A stretch of DNA of 64,000 nucleotides. It comes from Trichomonas vaginalis G3 (taxonomy: Eukaryota > Parabasalia > Trichomonadida > Trichomonadidae). A program made the position numbers and the translations under genes. Below are positions 1 through 9,772 of the stretch, piece by piece. A model generated the notes under the pieces. It was given only the letters and a program-made list of their open reading frames with translations, made no database searches and had not been told where the DNA came from. Position 1 is the first letter of the stretch. Every line of letters begins with the position of its first letter. The DNA is taken from NCBI RefSeq assembly GCF_026262505.1, contig NC_067206.1:5112879-5176878 (forward strand), read 5' to 3'.

Positions 1-225
1 TAAATAACTTAAAATCATGTTAATATCCCATTTCGCTATCACATTATTTATATACATATCATACGTTTTTTCATGGTCATCTTTAATAAATGATATATAA
101 TCTGAAGGGTCTAAAAGAATGGGATTAAATTTACCACTCACAGAAACGAGAGTAACATTATAAATTCCGCTAACTGTTAAATTTAATTCACAGTTATTAT
201 TCGAAATAATATTGATAATTGACAT
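1..225 (-). CDS. Penton-like minor capsid protein, N-terminal 75 codons (element A)
   Basis: Intact N-terminal part of the gene found in full in element B at 12800-13508. It starts MSIINIIS at 225 and runs open to the window edge. Here the frame is unbroken at the place where the B copy has lost one base (about 12831). Its start lies 19 bp from the start of the divergent gene at 245. The penton assignment comes from the C-terminal part in B and from the element C homologue, not from this fragment. Confidence 0.7.
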   Translation of the reverse strand, partial: MSIINIISNNNCELNLTVSGIYNVTLVSVSGKFNPILLDPSDYISFIKDDHEKTYDMYINNVIAKWDINMILSYL

Positions 226-244
226 TTTTATTACGATTAAAAAT

Positions 245-723
245 ATGGTAAAGCGTTATTTTCCAGTGATAAATAAAACTAGAATAAGATTACCTCAAGA
301 ATTCATAAATTCAACGAATAAGAAATTCATTCATGTTATAAATTTTAGTGTTTTCAGAAAATATGAGTCGTGTCATATTCATCATCGGGTTATATTTCAC
401 TTCATTCAAATTTAGTTCAATCAAACCCATATAATGACCATTTCATAAGATTTTCAGATGGTATTAAAAATGTAATTGATAGATTAAAATATGAACAGAT
501 TGACAATATCGAATTTTTGGAATTTTGGTTTAAATATCCCGATGGAAAAAAGATTGAAGTTAAAGATAAAGCTGATACTATAACAAAAACAATTACAATG
601 ACCGATCCGGATAGTGGGGAACAAAAAGAAATAAAACAAACGATAGAAACTGGTGAAAGGTCAATTATTATTGATTATGATTCAAAGGATTATTATTCAA
701 TAATGTTAATGCTTGAATATTAA
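245..723 (+). pseudogene. Conserved Maverick protein with LP-x-x-FI motif, possible structural protein (A copy)
   Basis: About 160 codons from MVKRYFP to EYSIM-type C-terminus, with one frameshift near 366 where GAGTCG replaces GAGTCAATG of the B copy. Near the N-terminus it reads RIRLPQEFI followed by alternating hydrophobic residues. The element C protein at 30027-31098 shows the same layout (YKLPRDFI) and both end in a short beta-like segment, so I take them as homologues. The beta-rich look suggests a jelly-roll capsid component, but this is inference. It is divergent to the penton-like gene, and its stop overlaps the stop of the gene on the other strand at 720. Confidence 0.55.
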
Positions 724-1382
724 ATGGCCTTAACAAAGAATTTTTCAAGTGATATTTTATATTCATCAACTATTTTATTATAAATATCATTATATGTTAA
801 ATGAAGTTCAGTTGTTGTTCCGTTCTTTGATATCTTAATTGTGCTAATATCCTTTATAGGATTTATTTTTGCAACTGTTCCGCAGCATGAAACCTCATCA
901 TCTATGAAAAATTGAATCTTAACGTCTGAATCTTGAACATCACAAAGAATGGCGATAATGTGAATTAATGATTCATAAGGTAAAATAATTAAACCAGATT
1001 GGTCAATTAAATTTATTATTGAATCATAATTATTAATTATTATATCACGGTAAATTTTCATTAATTCAGAATTAATGTCTATTTTATATGGGTTCTCGAT
1101 GTTTGATGAAAGAGGTGGGGGGTATGTTGGATAAGTGGGAATTTCAACAGGTTCTTTACCAGGTTCAGATAAAATGATTGGGTCTCCATTCTCATGGTTT
1201 TCTTCATTCTTCGGTAAGTCACGAGTTAATAAATTTGGTTGAGTTGATGACCTTGTTAATTCAGGGCTAACATTAACTTTAACATTTTGAATAATTCGTG
1301 ATTTATCATCATTTACGTTATAACCAACCGTAATCTCTGCTTTTGCGTTAGTGTTCTTTTGACTAGTGAATCGTCTTCTCAT
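720..1382 (-). CDS. Conserved Maverick protein, YPPPLS and CCG motifs (220 aa, intact A copy)
   Basis: Intact 220-aa frame; the B copy (11606-12305) is broken. A disordered, charged N-terminal half ends in a proline stretch (YPPPLS, about residue 95). It is followed by a folded-looking domain with a hydrophobic helix pair and the motif SCCGTVAKI near residue 170. Element C carries a homologue at 37670-38251 with YPPPLS and TCCGIPPPF in the same order, so this is a family conserved across Maverick lineages. Function unknown to me; the paired cysteines might bind metal or form disulphides. Confidence 0.75.
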   Translation of the reverse strand: MRRRFTSQKNTNAKAEITVGYNVNDDKSRIIQNVKVNVSPELTRSSTQPNLLTRDLPKNEENHENGDPIILSEPGKEPVEIPTYPTYPPPLSSNIENPYKIDINSELMKIYRDIIINNYDSIINLIDQSGLIILPYESLIHIIAILCDVQDSDVKIQFFIDDEVSCCGTVAKINPIKDISTIKISKNGTTTELHLTYNDIYNKIVDEYKISLEKFFVKAI

Positions 1383-1415
1383 TTATATTCGAATAAAAAA
1401 AATATATTTAAACTT

Positions 1416-2314
1416 TTATTTTGCTGGAACTTTTGAATCTATTATTCCCTGTATTTGTTCATTAAGTTGATTTTTAGCTGTTTCATTGTAATTAATAGAC
1501 TTAATATATTCATTAATTGCATTCTTATAATCATCTGATTTCTCAAATTTTCTTTTATCTGATTCCTTAACTAAATCATAAGTTAAACCTCGTTGCTGAT
1601 ATAATGGTTTCTTAATTAAATCTTTGAATGCTTGAGATAAAGCACCTGATGCAATTCTTGCTACTATAATTGGTTGGAATTGCTGTTTAAGTTCATCTTT
1701 AACATTTGCGAAAACTGGATCGAATAAAGCAACTTTAAAGAATTTCTTAGCTGAAATTTCAGGTCTAATATTTGCATATTGACCATCAAACTGGTTAGAA
1801 TATCGTGGTAATCCATCCGGTCCCTCTTCAATAGCATTTAATTCTTCATTGAAATAAGAATATGGATTATAACGGTATGAATTAATTGGACCATTTTCAC
1901 CTTCTCCAATGTATTGTTTAACAGCTTTTCCATTTTCATCAAATTGCATAGGATAACGTTCATTATATGCTTTACGTTTAGGATAATCAGTTATAGTTAA
2001 TTTGTAACCATTTATGACTTTAATATTACCTTGACCATCAGTAACGAAAACTTCATTTATACCATCAGGTTTTCCATTTGGACCTGTAATGTCTGCTTCG
2101 TGTGCTTCCCAATTTGGACCTTGACGTTTGGCATATGCTTGAGCTTCTGGTAATGTTAAAACGTTTCTCATTTGTTTAACATCTTTTTGAAGACCAGCAA
2201 CAATATGAACTAATTCTTTCATCCATCAGGAACTTTCATAGTTCTATTATATGCACCCTTTTTGTTTGTTCCTTGTTTTAATGGAACCTGTAGAAGATTT
2301 GCTATTTCTGTCAT
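1416..2314 (-). pseudogene. Unknown Maverick protein, about 298 aa (A copy, one frameshift)
   Basis: Starts MTEIANLLQ at 2314 and is open to 1416 except for one lost base near 2223 (GATGGATGAAA where B has GACGGAATGAAA). The middle is Gly/Asn/Asp-rich with NWEAHEADI and a [14 protein letters not shown] segment; the C-terminus is helical and charged. The last ~100 residues are only about half identical to the B copy although the rest is nearly the same. It sits between ATPase and the CCG-motif gene, inside the structural gene block. Not a family I recognise. Confidence 0.6.
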
Positions 2315-2354
2315 GTTTAATTATAAATAAAAAATAAAAATTAATTATAAAAAG

Positions 2355-3181
2355 TTAATCAAATTTAACACTTCCTTTATTTAAATCAACTATTATTTTT
2401 CCATGTTCACCTAATTGCTGATATTGTGTGTAAAGTTCATTAATGCTCATTGGTAAATTCACTTGATAAAGCATAACGTTCAACTGTTGACGACTAAACC
2501 CACTGAAAATGAAAAGGGTTGATAGATTTGATTTAATGTTTGTGCTTAATGCTTTGAAGTATTGAACAGCCATGAAGAATGAACACTGAATGTGTCGACA
2601 TTGAGTTAATATTGATTAAAATATGATTTCTCATTTGTTATTAGTTTTGATTTCACTGCATCATCTAGAAAAAATGAGTGAATGCAAAAATTCTCTATCA
2701 AAATTTGAAATAGAAAGTGTTTCAAATAATTCATCCCGTTGTTTATCAATAATTTTATCCTCTAATCCTTGCTTCTTGATTGTATTATATAATTCTTTAT
2801 ACCATTAAAAAGTTTTTTAAATAATCTTCTGCTTCTTCTTGTGATAAATAAATAATTGGAATTTGATTAAATGCTTTAAAGATTCAAATGTATCATCTGA
2901 AGGTGAACCTGAACGGTTGATATAAATTAACACATGTGAATGGGGGAATTGTTAGCAATAATGATAATTTGTTTTAATATCGTTAATGTTTACCTTTATT
3001 CTGTTTACCAATTGCTGCAGTGATTGAATTTAAGTAACATTCAGAATATGGAATTTTCATTAATTTTTCCTTAGAATAGAGCATTTCTATTATCACTCAA
3101 TGCTTCATTAATCATATCATCTACGTATGTATTATATACTCCTGCTAATTCTTCATAAGGGGTGGATGAATTTAAATCCAT
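2355..3181 (-). pseudogene. Genome-packaging ATPase (FtsK/A32-like), A copy, frameshifted
   Basis: Mirror copy of the ATPase at 9773-10584. Start MDLNSS at 3181; this copy keeps an N-terminal stretch that B has lost. Walker A is GKQNKGK, after which an A is missing and the frame is lost (about 2990). Further indels lie at the C5 run near 2944 and at TATTAAC near 2611; both are shared with B. The C-terminal part is open from 2573 to 2355 (MAVQYFKAL onward). In Mavericks and related viruses this ATPase pumps DNA into the capsid. Confidence 0.75.
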
Positions 3182-3205
3182 TTAATCAAAAATAAATTTA
3201 TAATT

Positions 3206-4843
3206 TTAAACATTTCTATTCATCAATATTTCATCATATGAACTTCTATACTGTGGTGGTGTACCTGTTGGATGATATTTCAAACCTTCATCCGGTGTCC
3301 ATGTCCAATATGTAGTCCTAGTAAAAACCTGAGGAGGATTTGTCACCTTTGAACAGTAAGTGTCATTTTCACCCTGAATGATTGGATAAGCTTTCACTTG
3401 TACTGTAACTTGTGAGTTGAAAGTTTCTAATCCATCAAAGAATATACCCGCTCCATCACGTTGAACTGGAATAGTGCATAAGAATGAAGTTTGGTCTTTC
3501 CATGTTCTAGCTAATGGCGTGCCATCATCTGCATTCAGTGGTCTAGTTAATGAGTCCTCGTAATTCTTCCGTTGCATTCATTCACTCCATCTAAATCAGA
3601 AGCTTGAAGCATACGTGTAAAGAATATGTCACCCACTGTGGTCATCGCTTGATCGGGGAAGTTTCTGGAATCTATAGTGACCTGAAGACCTCGAAGCATT
3701 GGATTTTCTAAAACTGTTCTTTGCATTGCATTCTTCGGAAATGCTAACACAACATCTGTAACATTATGAAGAGCGTATGAGAAATCTGAGCTGATACCTT
3801 CAGGAGTGATGCATCCTCCATTTAGTGAACGAACGTCAATATGTTGAGCTGGAATCATGAATGGATCTTCCTTACTGAATAAACGTGGTATTGCTTTAAC
3901 TGATTCTTCAATTAAACGTATCCTGGTGTAATGCATTTATCCTCTAAAACTTCCATCTTTGTGCATGAAATAATAACGTCATCAACTGTTGCGTCAGCAG
4001 ATGCAGCGGCTAAGCTTGTAATTAATTTGGCAGGAAGTCCGATTTGTTGGAATTTGCGATCATATTTATAAACATGATTTCATAATCTTTCATAATTTTC
4101 ATCAGTTATCTTTTCATAAACGTAATTTTGTAAATCAGCAACTCTTAACGGGTCAACCTGACAAAATACTAAAGTATCCCTGAAAACATAATATTTAAGA
4201 ATGATTTCACCAAATGATTTAGGATAATCATCGAACGCCTGAAATGCTAACAAATCATTTACCGGAATAAATCATATCAAAAGTGATATCAACTTCTTCA
4301 TTTGCTTCTTGAAAACTTCTGAAGGGTCAATATATTTACCACATACTGAGTTATCATATTTTTGAACATTATTATATAATGAATGAACAAACTTTTTAAC
4401 TTTCCTTTCTGATTTTGGTTTATATGTTGCAAATGCGAAAGATTCACGGGCACAATCCATCTGAAGATAACCGCATCACCTCTTTCGGTTTCTACTTCTA
4501 ATTGTTTAAAGCTTTGATTTGATGATTTGTAACCAACGAATAAACGTATGCATTTAAAAGCGGCATCACATGTGAAAGCTTTATTTGAAACTAGAGTTGC
4601 TTTAACTTTGCGTTTAATATATGTGTCACCTAATTGGTTCACATCATGAGCCGGATTTGTAATTCTTAAATGAGTTTGTTTATCATCAAAATATGGAGCA
4701 TCAGAGTCATAGCATGAACTTTCAAGTTCTCTATAATATCTTCTACCGTCATTCTTTGCGAATATTTCATTTATCTTTTCGAATGAATGAAACACATTTC
4801 CATTAATCGGTTTAGTGTTTGGCACCAAATAGTTAGTCGTCAT
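3206..4843 (-). pseudogene. Major capsid protein, double jelly-roll type (A copy, several frameshifts)
   Basis: Near-identical inverted copy of the capsid gene at 8110-9748. Readable segments are 4843-4298 (start MTTNYLVP), 3936-3547 and 3577-3206 (ending ILMNRNV). Frames break near 4450 (one C short at TGTGCCCGTG), near 3915 and near 3570, with further small lesions between 4060 and 4330. The break near 4450 is at the same place as in B but by a different lesion. Homology to the element C capsid protein supports the assignment. Confidence 0.75.
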
Positions 4844-4912
4844 TTATTAATAAATAAAAAATCAAAATTAAAAGATGAAAATGAATTTTTAATTTTAATG
4901 AAATAATCAACT

Positions 4913-5127
4913 ATGGCTGCAGGTATTTTTAAAAAATTTGGGATAAAGTAAAAAGAGGAGCGCATAAAGTTTGGGAAACAATGAAGAAAGGAGCAAATTG
5001 GATATTTAAGAATAAAGAAGCAATTAGTGACGTTGCTGAATCAATAACACCAAAAGCCGCCCCAATAAGAGAAGTTTTAAATAAAGGAGAAAAAGTTTAT
5101 CAAAGACTACAACCGATACTAAGATAA
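4913..5127 (+). pseudogene. Small amphipathic protein of the MAAG-FFKK family (A copy, frameshift)
   Basis: About 70 codons. It starts MAAG, with FKK following; one A is missing from AAAAAATTATGGG, so the frame breaks after about ten residues. The downstream part reads as a basic amphipathic helix region rich in Lys and Trp, ending IREVLNKGEK and a short tail. It is convergent with its paralogue at 5157-5393. Counterpart in B: 7823-8040 on the minus strand. Confidence 0.5.
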
Positions 5128-5156
5128 AAATAATTTTAAAATAATTTATTTTTCCA

Positions 5157-5393
5157 CTATCTACCTCCTATTTTATTAAGTATTCCTTCAGCTATTCCAC
5201 CAATTGCGTTACCCGCTTGTGCTCCCATCGCCGGATTACCTGCTTTAGTACCTAATACACCACCTATGATAGTTCCTGCCGTTTTCGCTACTGGTGCCAA
5301 AAAGTTTGCAATGGGTTTAATAATCTTTTGATGAACCCAACCCGCAGCTTTCTTAATTCCATCCCATAATTTTTTAAAGAATCCTGCCGCCAT
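5157..5393 (-). CDS. Small Gly-rich amphipathic protein (MAAGFFKKLWD), possible minor virion or membrane-active protein
   Basis: Intact 78-aa frame. Residues 1-27 are a basic amphipathic helix with Trp (FFKKLWDGIKKAAGW). Residues 28-70 are Gly/Ala-rich and hydrophobic, with GTIIGGVLG and GNAIGG repeats. It shares its first ~15 residues with the convergent neighbour at 4913-5127, so the two are paralogues. The make-up recalls the membrane-lytic minor virion proteins of adenovirus-like particles, and element C has a similar Gly-rich 135-aa protein at 32027; function is inferred from composition only. The B copy (7556-7793) carries two frameshifts. Confidence 0.65.
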   Translation of the reverse strand: MAAGFFKKLWDGIKKAAGWVHQKIIKPIANFLAPVAKTAGTIIGGVLGTKAGNPAMGAQAGNAIGGIAEGILNKIGGR

Positions 5394-5459
5394 TTCTGAT
5401 TTAATATTAATTAAAAAATATATTTCATCTTTTATATTTTAATTTTTATTTAATGATAA

Positions 5460-5827
5460 ATGAAACCGATTTTAAAAATAAATGAAACAGAGGAGGAAGA
5501 AATAAATGAAAGTGAAAATGTTCAACAAAAAATAAACGTTGTTAAACCAATTACTGAAAAAAAATTTTTTCATCTGTTGAAGAATTTAATGACTATTATG
5601 CTAATAATAAAAAATTATTTGAAGAATTGACAACGTGTAAATTGAATAAAATGTTTAAAGTTGATGGATTCAAAATTTCAAAAATAAAAGGAGTGGTTAG
5701 TTTGAAATCTATTCCTCAATCAAGAATCACCTCATTAATGAAAATTGATGATTTAACAAAAAGAATAGAAGAGATTGAAGAAAGAATGAATCAAATAATT
5801 GATTTCATAAATTCAAATAATCATTAG
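5460..5827 (+). pseudogene. Small acidic/coiled-coil protein (A copy, one frameshift)
   Basis: About 120 codons from MKPILKINETEEEE to FINSNNH. One base is missing near 5563 in an A/T run (GAAAAAAAATTTTTTCA). The N-terminus is acidic, the middle is neutral, and the C-terminal ~35 residues form a heptad-like coiled coil. The B copy at 7123-7490 is intact at 5563 but broken at two other homopolymers, so together they show one original gene. Function unknown. Confidence 0.55.
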
Positions 5828-5879
5828 TTTCTCGAATTAAAAAAATAAAATAATAAACATAACTAAGTTTTAATTTTTC

Positions 5880-5990
5880 GTAAGAAGTTTAACCCATTCA
5901 GGATTTAAACAATGTTTAATTAATCGCGGAATATCTGACATCATCTATATATAGCTTCTTTTATAAAAGATAAAAAATAAATTATTTTTT
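5880..5990 (-). repeat. Partial tandem duplicate of the element A terminal-gene start
   Basis: Positions 5880-5990 repeat the 6541-6640 segment: the first ~17 codons of the terminal gene (MMSDIPRLIKHCLNPE in the complement), the TCTATATATAG palindrome and the downstream A/T run. It is joined directly to the 3' end of the next gene copy. Probably left by unequal recombination between terminal repeats. Confidence 0.55.
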
Positions 5991-5997
5991 ATTTCAT

Positions 5998-6605
5998 TAT
6001 GGTAGTGAATCTTTTATTCATGAAAATAATTATTTCTAATTTCTTTTACTCTCTCGTATATACTAGATTTAAAGAATTCAGAACATTTCCCATAATCTCC
6101 TAAATGTTTTCTTATCCCTAACGTGTGCCAGTTATTATATGAAACTGAATAAACTTTATCTTTATCTTTACACCTTTCATCACTTCCAATATATTTTATA
6201 TCTCAGTTTTGATTTAGCATTTTCATATTCATTAGCGTTTAATAATTCACAGTCTTCTTTTTTAAATTGATGTTTAAGATATTCAGGATTTAATACTCTA
6301 CGTTTATATGCTTCCTAACTTAGTTCTAAAGGTTTTTCTACAAAATTTAGGAATTCCATCCTCTTTAATGTCATCAATGATTTCCATTTCATTATTTTCA
6401 ATTTCTTCTTCTCGTTTATGAGGTCTTTGATTATGACTCCATTGATTCCATGAAATTAAATATTCTTTATCATTATATTTATACCTCATTAGCTTATTTT
6501 GGCTTTCATATTCATTTAATAATTCACAATCTTCATTTTAAATTGAAGTTTAACCCATTCAGGATTTAAACAATGTTTAATTAATCGCGGAATATCTGAC
6601 ATCAT
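5998..6605 (-). pseudogene. Terminal gene with two-fold repeat module (A copy, frameshifted)
   Basis: Copy of the intact 196-aa gene at 26405-26995 in element B. Start MMSDIP at 6605. Single-base differences near 6537, 6315 and 6198 break the frame; the longest open part is 6304-6489. It lies at the end of element A equivalent to the left end of B, where only a shortened version remains. The Maverick ends therefore each once carried this gene inside long terminal repeats. Confidence 0.65.
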
Positions 6606-6659
6606 CTATATATAGCTTCTTTTATGTAAGAATAAAAAATAAATTATTTTAAAATTAAT

Positions 6660-6857
6660 GTTAATTTTTTAATAATGTGTTTAGTATATAATATTTATTA
6701 CTAATTTATTTAATAATGTCGCGCTTTCTTGCGAATTCATGACTTAAAAAACGTAAGAAAAAATTTTTATATCATCTCTATATAGAAGATGTGAAAATAT
6801 ACCTTCATCTATATATAGACGTAACAAAAAAAGTCACTAAACCCTTCATATACTACT
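6660..6857. other. Non-coding right terminus of element A
   Basis: AT-rich, no gene. It contains one full and one variant subterminal palindrome, a GTCACTAAACCC segment resembling GTCACACAACCC of element B, and the terminus CATATACTACT. Outside these motifs it does not match B. Confidence 0.6.
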
Positions 6858-6861
6858 ACTA

Positions 6862-6867
6862 ACGAAT
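6862..6867. repeat. Target-site duplication of element B, left copy
   Basis: ACGAAT lies directly before the AGTAGTATATG terminus and is repeated directly after the right terminus at 27148-27153. It lies inside the 10-bp spacer (6858-6867) that separates element A from element B. Confidence 0.85.
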
Positions 6868-7070
6868 AGTAGTATATGTGGATGGGTTGTGTGACTTTTT
6901 TTGTTACATCTATATATAGACGATGCATTAAAATATATTTATTTATAAATCATTAAAAAATTAACATTAATTTTAAAATAATTTATTTTTTTATCTTTTA
7001 TAAAAGAAGCTATATATAGATGATGTCAGATATTCCGCGATTAATTAAACATTGTTTAAATCCTGAATGG
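6868..7070 (+). repeat. Left terminal inverted repeat of element B
   Basis: These 203 bp are the reverse complement of 26945-27147 without gaps. Homology then jumps a 108-bp deletion and resumes at 7071-7105 (matching 26802-26836), so the original repeat was longer and contained the start of the terminal gene found at the right end. Confidence 0.92.
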
Positions 7071-7145
7071 AATCAATGGAGTCATAATCAAAGACCTCAT
7101 AAACGGGTAAAAAAATTAGAAACTAATGATTATTTGAATTTATGA
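7020..7145 (+). CDS. Shortened terminal gene with 36-codon in-frame deletion (41 aa)
   Basis: Open frame MMSDIPRLIKHCLNPEW followed directly by NQWSHNQRPHKR. Compared with the copy at 26405-26995, exactly 108 bp (complement of 26837-26944) are missing, which keeps the frame. After residue 29 it diverges and stops at 7145, overlapping the stop of the opposite gene at 7123. Short ATGG repeats flank the junction, suggesting a microhomology deletion. It is probably a remnant; the open frame could be chance. Confidence 0.4.
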   Translation: MMSDIPRLIKHCLNPEWNQWSHNQRPHKRVKKLETNDYLNL

Positions 7146-7490
7146 AATCAATTATTTGATTCATTCTTTCTTCAATCTCTTCTATTCTTTTTGTTAAATC
7201 ATCAATTTTCATAATGAGGTGATTCTTGATTGAGGAATAGATTTCAAACTAACCACTCCTTTTATTTTTGAAATTTTGAATCCATCAACTTTAAACATTT
7301 TATTCAATTTACACGTTGTCAATTCTTCAAATAATTTTTTATTATTAGCATAATAGTCATTAAATTCTTCAACAGATGAAAAAATTTTTGTTTCAGTAAT
7401 TGGTTTAACAACGTTTATTTTTGTTGAACATTTTCACTTTCATTTATTTCTTCCTCCTCTGTTTCATTTATTTTTTAAAATCGGTTTCAT
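7123..7490 (-). pseudogene. Small acidic/coiled-coil protein (B copy, frameshifted)
   Basis: Inverted copy of 5460-5827. The start MKPIL lies at 7490. An extra A near 7475 and a missing A near 7424 break the frame, while the site that is broken in A (near 7385) is correct here. From about 7420 to 7123 the frame is open and ends in the coiled-coil segment KRIEEIEERM. Confidence 0.55.
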
Positions 7491-7555
7491 TTATCATTAA
7501 ATAAAATTAAAATATAAAAGATGAAATATATTTTTTAATTAATATTAAATCAGAA

Positions 7556-7793
7556 ATGGCGGCAGGATTCTTTAAAAAAATTATGGGATGGAATTAAGAA
7601 AGCTGCGGGTTTGGTTCATCAAAAGATTATTAAACCCATTGCAAACTTTTTGGCACCAGTAGCGAAAACGGCAGGAACTATCATAGGTGGTGTATTAGGT
7701 ACTAAAGCAGGTAATCCGGCGATGGGAGCACAAGCGGGTAACGCAATTGGTGGAATAGCTGAAGGAATACTTAATAAAATAGGAGGTAGATAG
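7556..7793 (+). pseudogene. Small Gly-rich amphipathic protein MAAGFFKK (B copy, two frameshifts)
   Basis: Copy of the intact gene at 5157-5393. An extra A near 7580 stops the frame after 13 residues and an extra T near 7611 restores another frame; from 7611 the Gly/Ala-rich part is identical to A. Both lesions are in homopolymers. Confidence 0.6.
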
Positions 7794-7822
7794 TGGAAAA
7801 ATAAATTATTTTAAAATTATTT

Positions 7823-8040
7823 TTATCTTAGTATCGGTTGTAGTCTTTGATAAACTTTTTCTCCTTTATTTAAAACTTCTCTTATTTGGGGCGGCTTTTG
7901 TGTGTTATTGATTCAGCAACGTCACTAATTGCTTCTTTATTCTTAAATATCCAATTTGCTCCTTTCTTCATTGTTTCCCAAACTTTATGCGCTCCTCTTT
8001 TTACTTTATCCCATAATTTTTTAAAGAATCCTGCAGCCAT
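7823..8040 (-). pseudogene. Small amphipathic protein, second MAAGFFKK paralogue (B copy)
   Basis: Here the N-terminus is intact: MAAGFFKKLWDKVKRGAHKV, then a basic amphipathic region with Trp and a predicted helix KNKEAISDVAESI. A CA/A difference near 7903 and an extra A near 7890 break the last third. It is convergent with its paralogue at 7556; the two share the first 11 residues. Likely function as for the partner: small virion or membrane-active peptide, inferred from composition. Confidence 0.5.
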
Positions 8041-8109
8041 AGTTGATTATTTCATTAAAATTAAAAATTCATTTTCATCTTTTAATTTTGATTTTTTATT
8101 TATTAATAA

Positions 8110-9748
8110 ATGACGACTAACTATTTGGTGCCAAACACTAAACCGATTAATGGAAATGTGTTTCATTCATTCGAAAAGATAAATGAAATATTCGCAAAGA
8201 ATGACGGTAGAAGATATTATAGAGAACTTGAAAGTTCATGCTATGACTCTGATGCTCCATATTTTGATGATAAACAAACTCATTTAAGAATTACAAATCC
8301 GGCTCATGATGTGAACCAATTAGGTGACACATATATTAAACGCAAAGTTAAAGCAACTCTAGTTTCAAATAAAGCTTTCACATGTGATGCCGCTTTTAAA
8401 TGCATGCGTTTATTCGTTGGTTACAAATCATCAAATCAAAGCTTTAAACAATTAGAAGTAGAAACCGAAAGAGGTGATGCGGTTATCTTCAGATGGATTG
8501 CCCCGTGAATCTTTCGCATTTGCAACATATAAACCAAAATCAGAAAGGAAAGTTAAAAAGTTTGTTCATTCGTTATATAATAATGTTCAAAAATATGATA
8601 ACTCAGTATGTGGTAAATATATTGACCCTTCAGAAGTTTTCAAGAAAGCAAATGAAGAAGTTGATATCACTTTTGATATGATTATTCCGGTAAATGATTT
8701 GTTAGCATTTCAGGCGTTCGATGATTATCCTAAATCATTTGGTGAAATCATTCTTAAATATTATGTTTTCAGGGATACTTTAGTATTTTGTCAGGTTGAC
8801 CCGTTAAGAGTTGCTGATTTACAAAATTACGTTTATGAAAAGATAACTGATGAAAATTATGAAAAGATTATGAATCATGTTTATAAATATGATCGCAAAT
8901 TCCAACAAATCGGACTTCCTGCCAAATTAATTACAAGCTTAGCCGCTACATCTGCTGACGCAACAGTTGATGACGTTATTATTTCATGCACAAAGATGGA
9001 AGTTTTAGAGGATAAATGCATTACACCAGGATACGGTTTAATTGAAGAATCAGTTAAAGCAATACCACGTTTATTCAGTAAGGAAGATCCATTCATGATT
9101 CCAGCTCAACATATTGACGTTCGTTCACTAAATGGAGGTTGCATCACTCCTGAAGGTATTAGCTCAGATTTCTCATACGCTCTTCATAATGTTACAGATG
9201 TTGTGTTAACATTTCCGAAGAATGCAATGCAAAGAACAGTTTTAGAAAATCCAATGCTTCGAGGTCTTCAGGTCACTATAGATTCCAGAAACTTCCCCGA
9301 TCAAGCGATGACCACAGTGGGTGACATATTCTTTACACGTATGCTTCAAGCTTCTGATTTAGATGGAGTGAATGAATGCACGGAAGAATACGAGGACTCA
9401 TTAACTAGACCACTGAATGATGATGATGGCACGCCATTAGCTAGAACATGGAAAGACCAAACTTCATTCTTATGCACTATTCCAGTTCAACGTGATGGAG
9501 CGGGTATATTCTTTGATGGATTAGAAACTTTCAACTCACAAGTTACAGTACAAGTGAAAGCTTATCCAATCATTCAGGGTGAAAATGACACTTACTGTTC
9601 AAAGGTGACAAATCCTCCTCAGGTTTGGTTTACTAGGACTACATATTGGACATGGACACCGGATGAAGGTTTGAAATATCATCCAACAGGTACACCACCA
9701 CAGTATAGAAGTTCATATGATGAAATATTGATGAATAGAAATGTTTAA
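8110..9748 (+). CDS. MCP: Major capsid protein, double jelly-roll type (one frameshift near 8505)
   Basis: About 546 codons, start MTTNYLVPN, end ILMNRNV. The frame shifts once near 8505 (WI to RESFAFAT), where the A copy has a different lesion. It aligns in order with the element C capsid protein: a beta segment THLRITNP near residue 65, LFVGYKSSNQSF, a long strand-rich block around MIIPVNDLLAFQAF, and the C-terminal QVTVQVKAYPI. The family forms the hexons of the Maverick virion. It is the first large gene after the left terminus, followed by the ATPase 24 bp downstream, as in virus-like morphogenesis modules. Identification rests on similarity between two Mavericks and position, not on a database match. 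Confidence 0.8.
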
Positions 9749-9772
9749 AATTATAAATTTATTTTTGATTAA

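Larger units (their letters stand above)
1..6857 (-). mobile_element. Maverick/Polinton A, partial (cut by left window edge)
   Basis: This is the end portion of a Maverick in inverted orientation to element B: its genes occur in the same order on the opposite strand (minor capsid, conserved 220-aa protein, 298-aa protein, ATPase, major capsid, small paralogues, terminal gene). The right terminus is CATATACTACT at 6847-6857, the complement of the AGTAGTATATG start of B. Its last ~200 bp differ from B's end apart from short stretches, so A is a sister element rather than a simple copy. The other end and its target duplication lie outside the window. Several genes carry single-base indels. Confidence 0.85.
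6605..7020. promoter_or_regulatory. Subterminal TCTATATATAGA palindromes at Maverick A/B ends
   Basis: The 12-bp palindrome TCTATATATAGA, or an 11-base match, recurs near every A/B terminus: 5946-5956, 6605-6615, 6808-6819, 6909-6920, 7010-7020, 26995-27005 and 27095-27106. A variant lies near 6777-6787. I did not notice it in the element interiors. Repeated sites near transposon ends are often integrase or replication-protein binding sites; that role is inferred here. The copy beside the terminal gene's start could also be promoter. Confidence 0.45.

Noticed and set aside
6841-6900. Terminator or riboswitch hairpin at the A/B junction
   Set aside because: The inverted symmetry is explained by two transposon ends facing each other; no adjacent transcript end needs it.
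8493-8681. 62-aa frame overlapping the capsid gene (MDCPVNLSHLQ)
   Set aside because: Wrong-frame reading at the capsid frameshift; its mirror in A is the same artefact.
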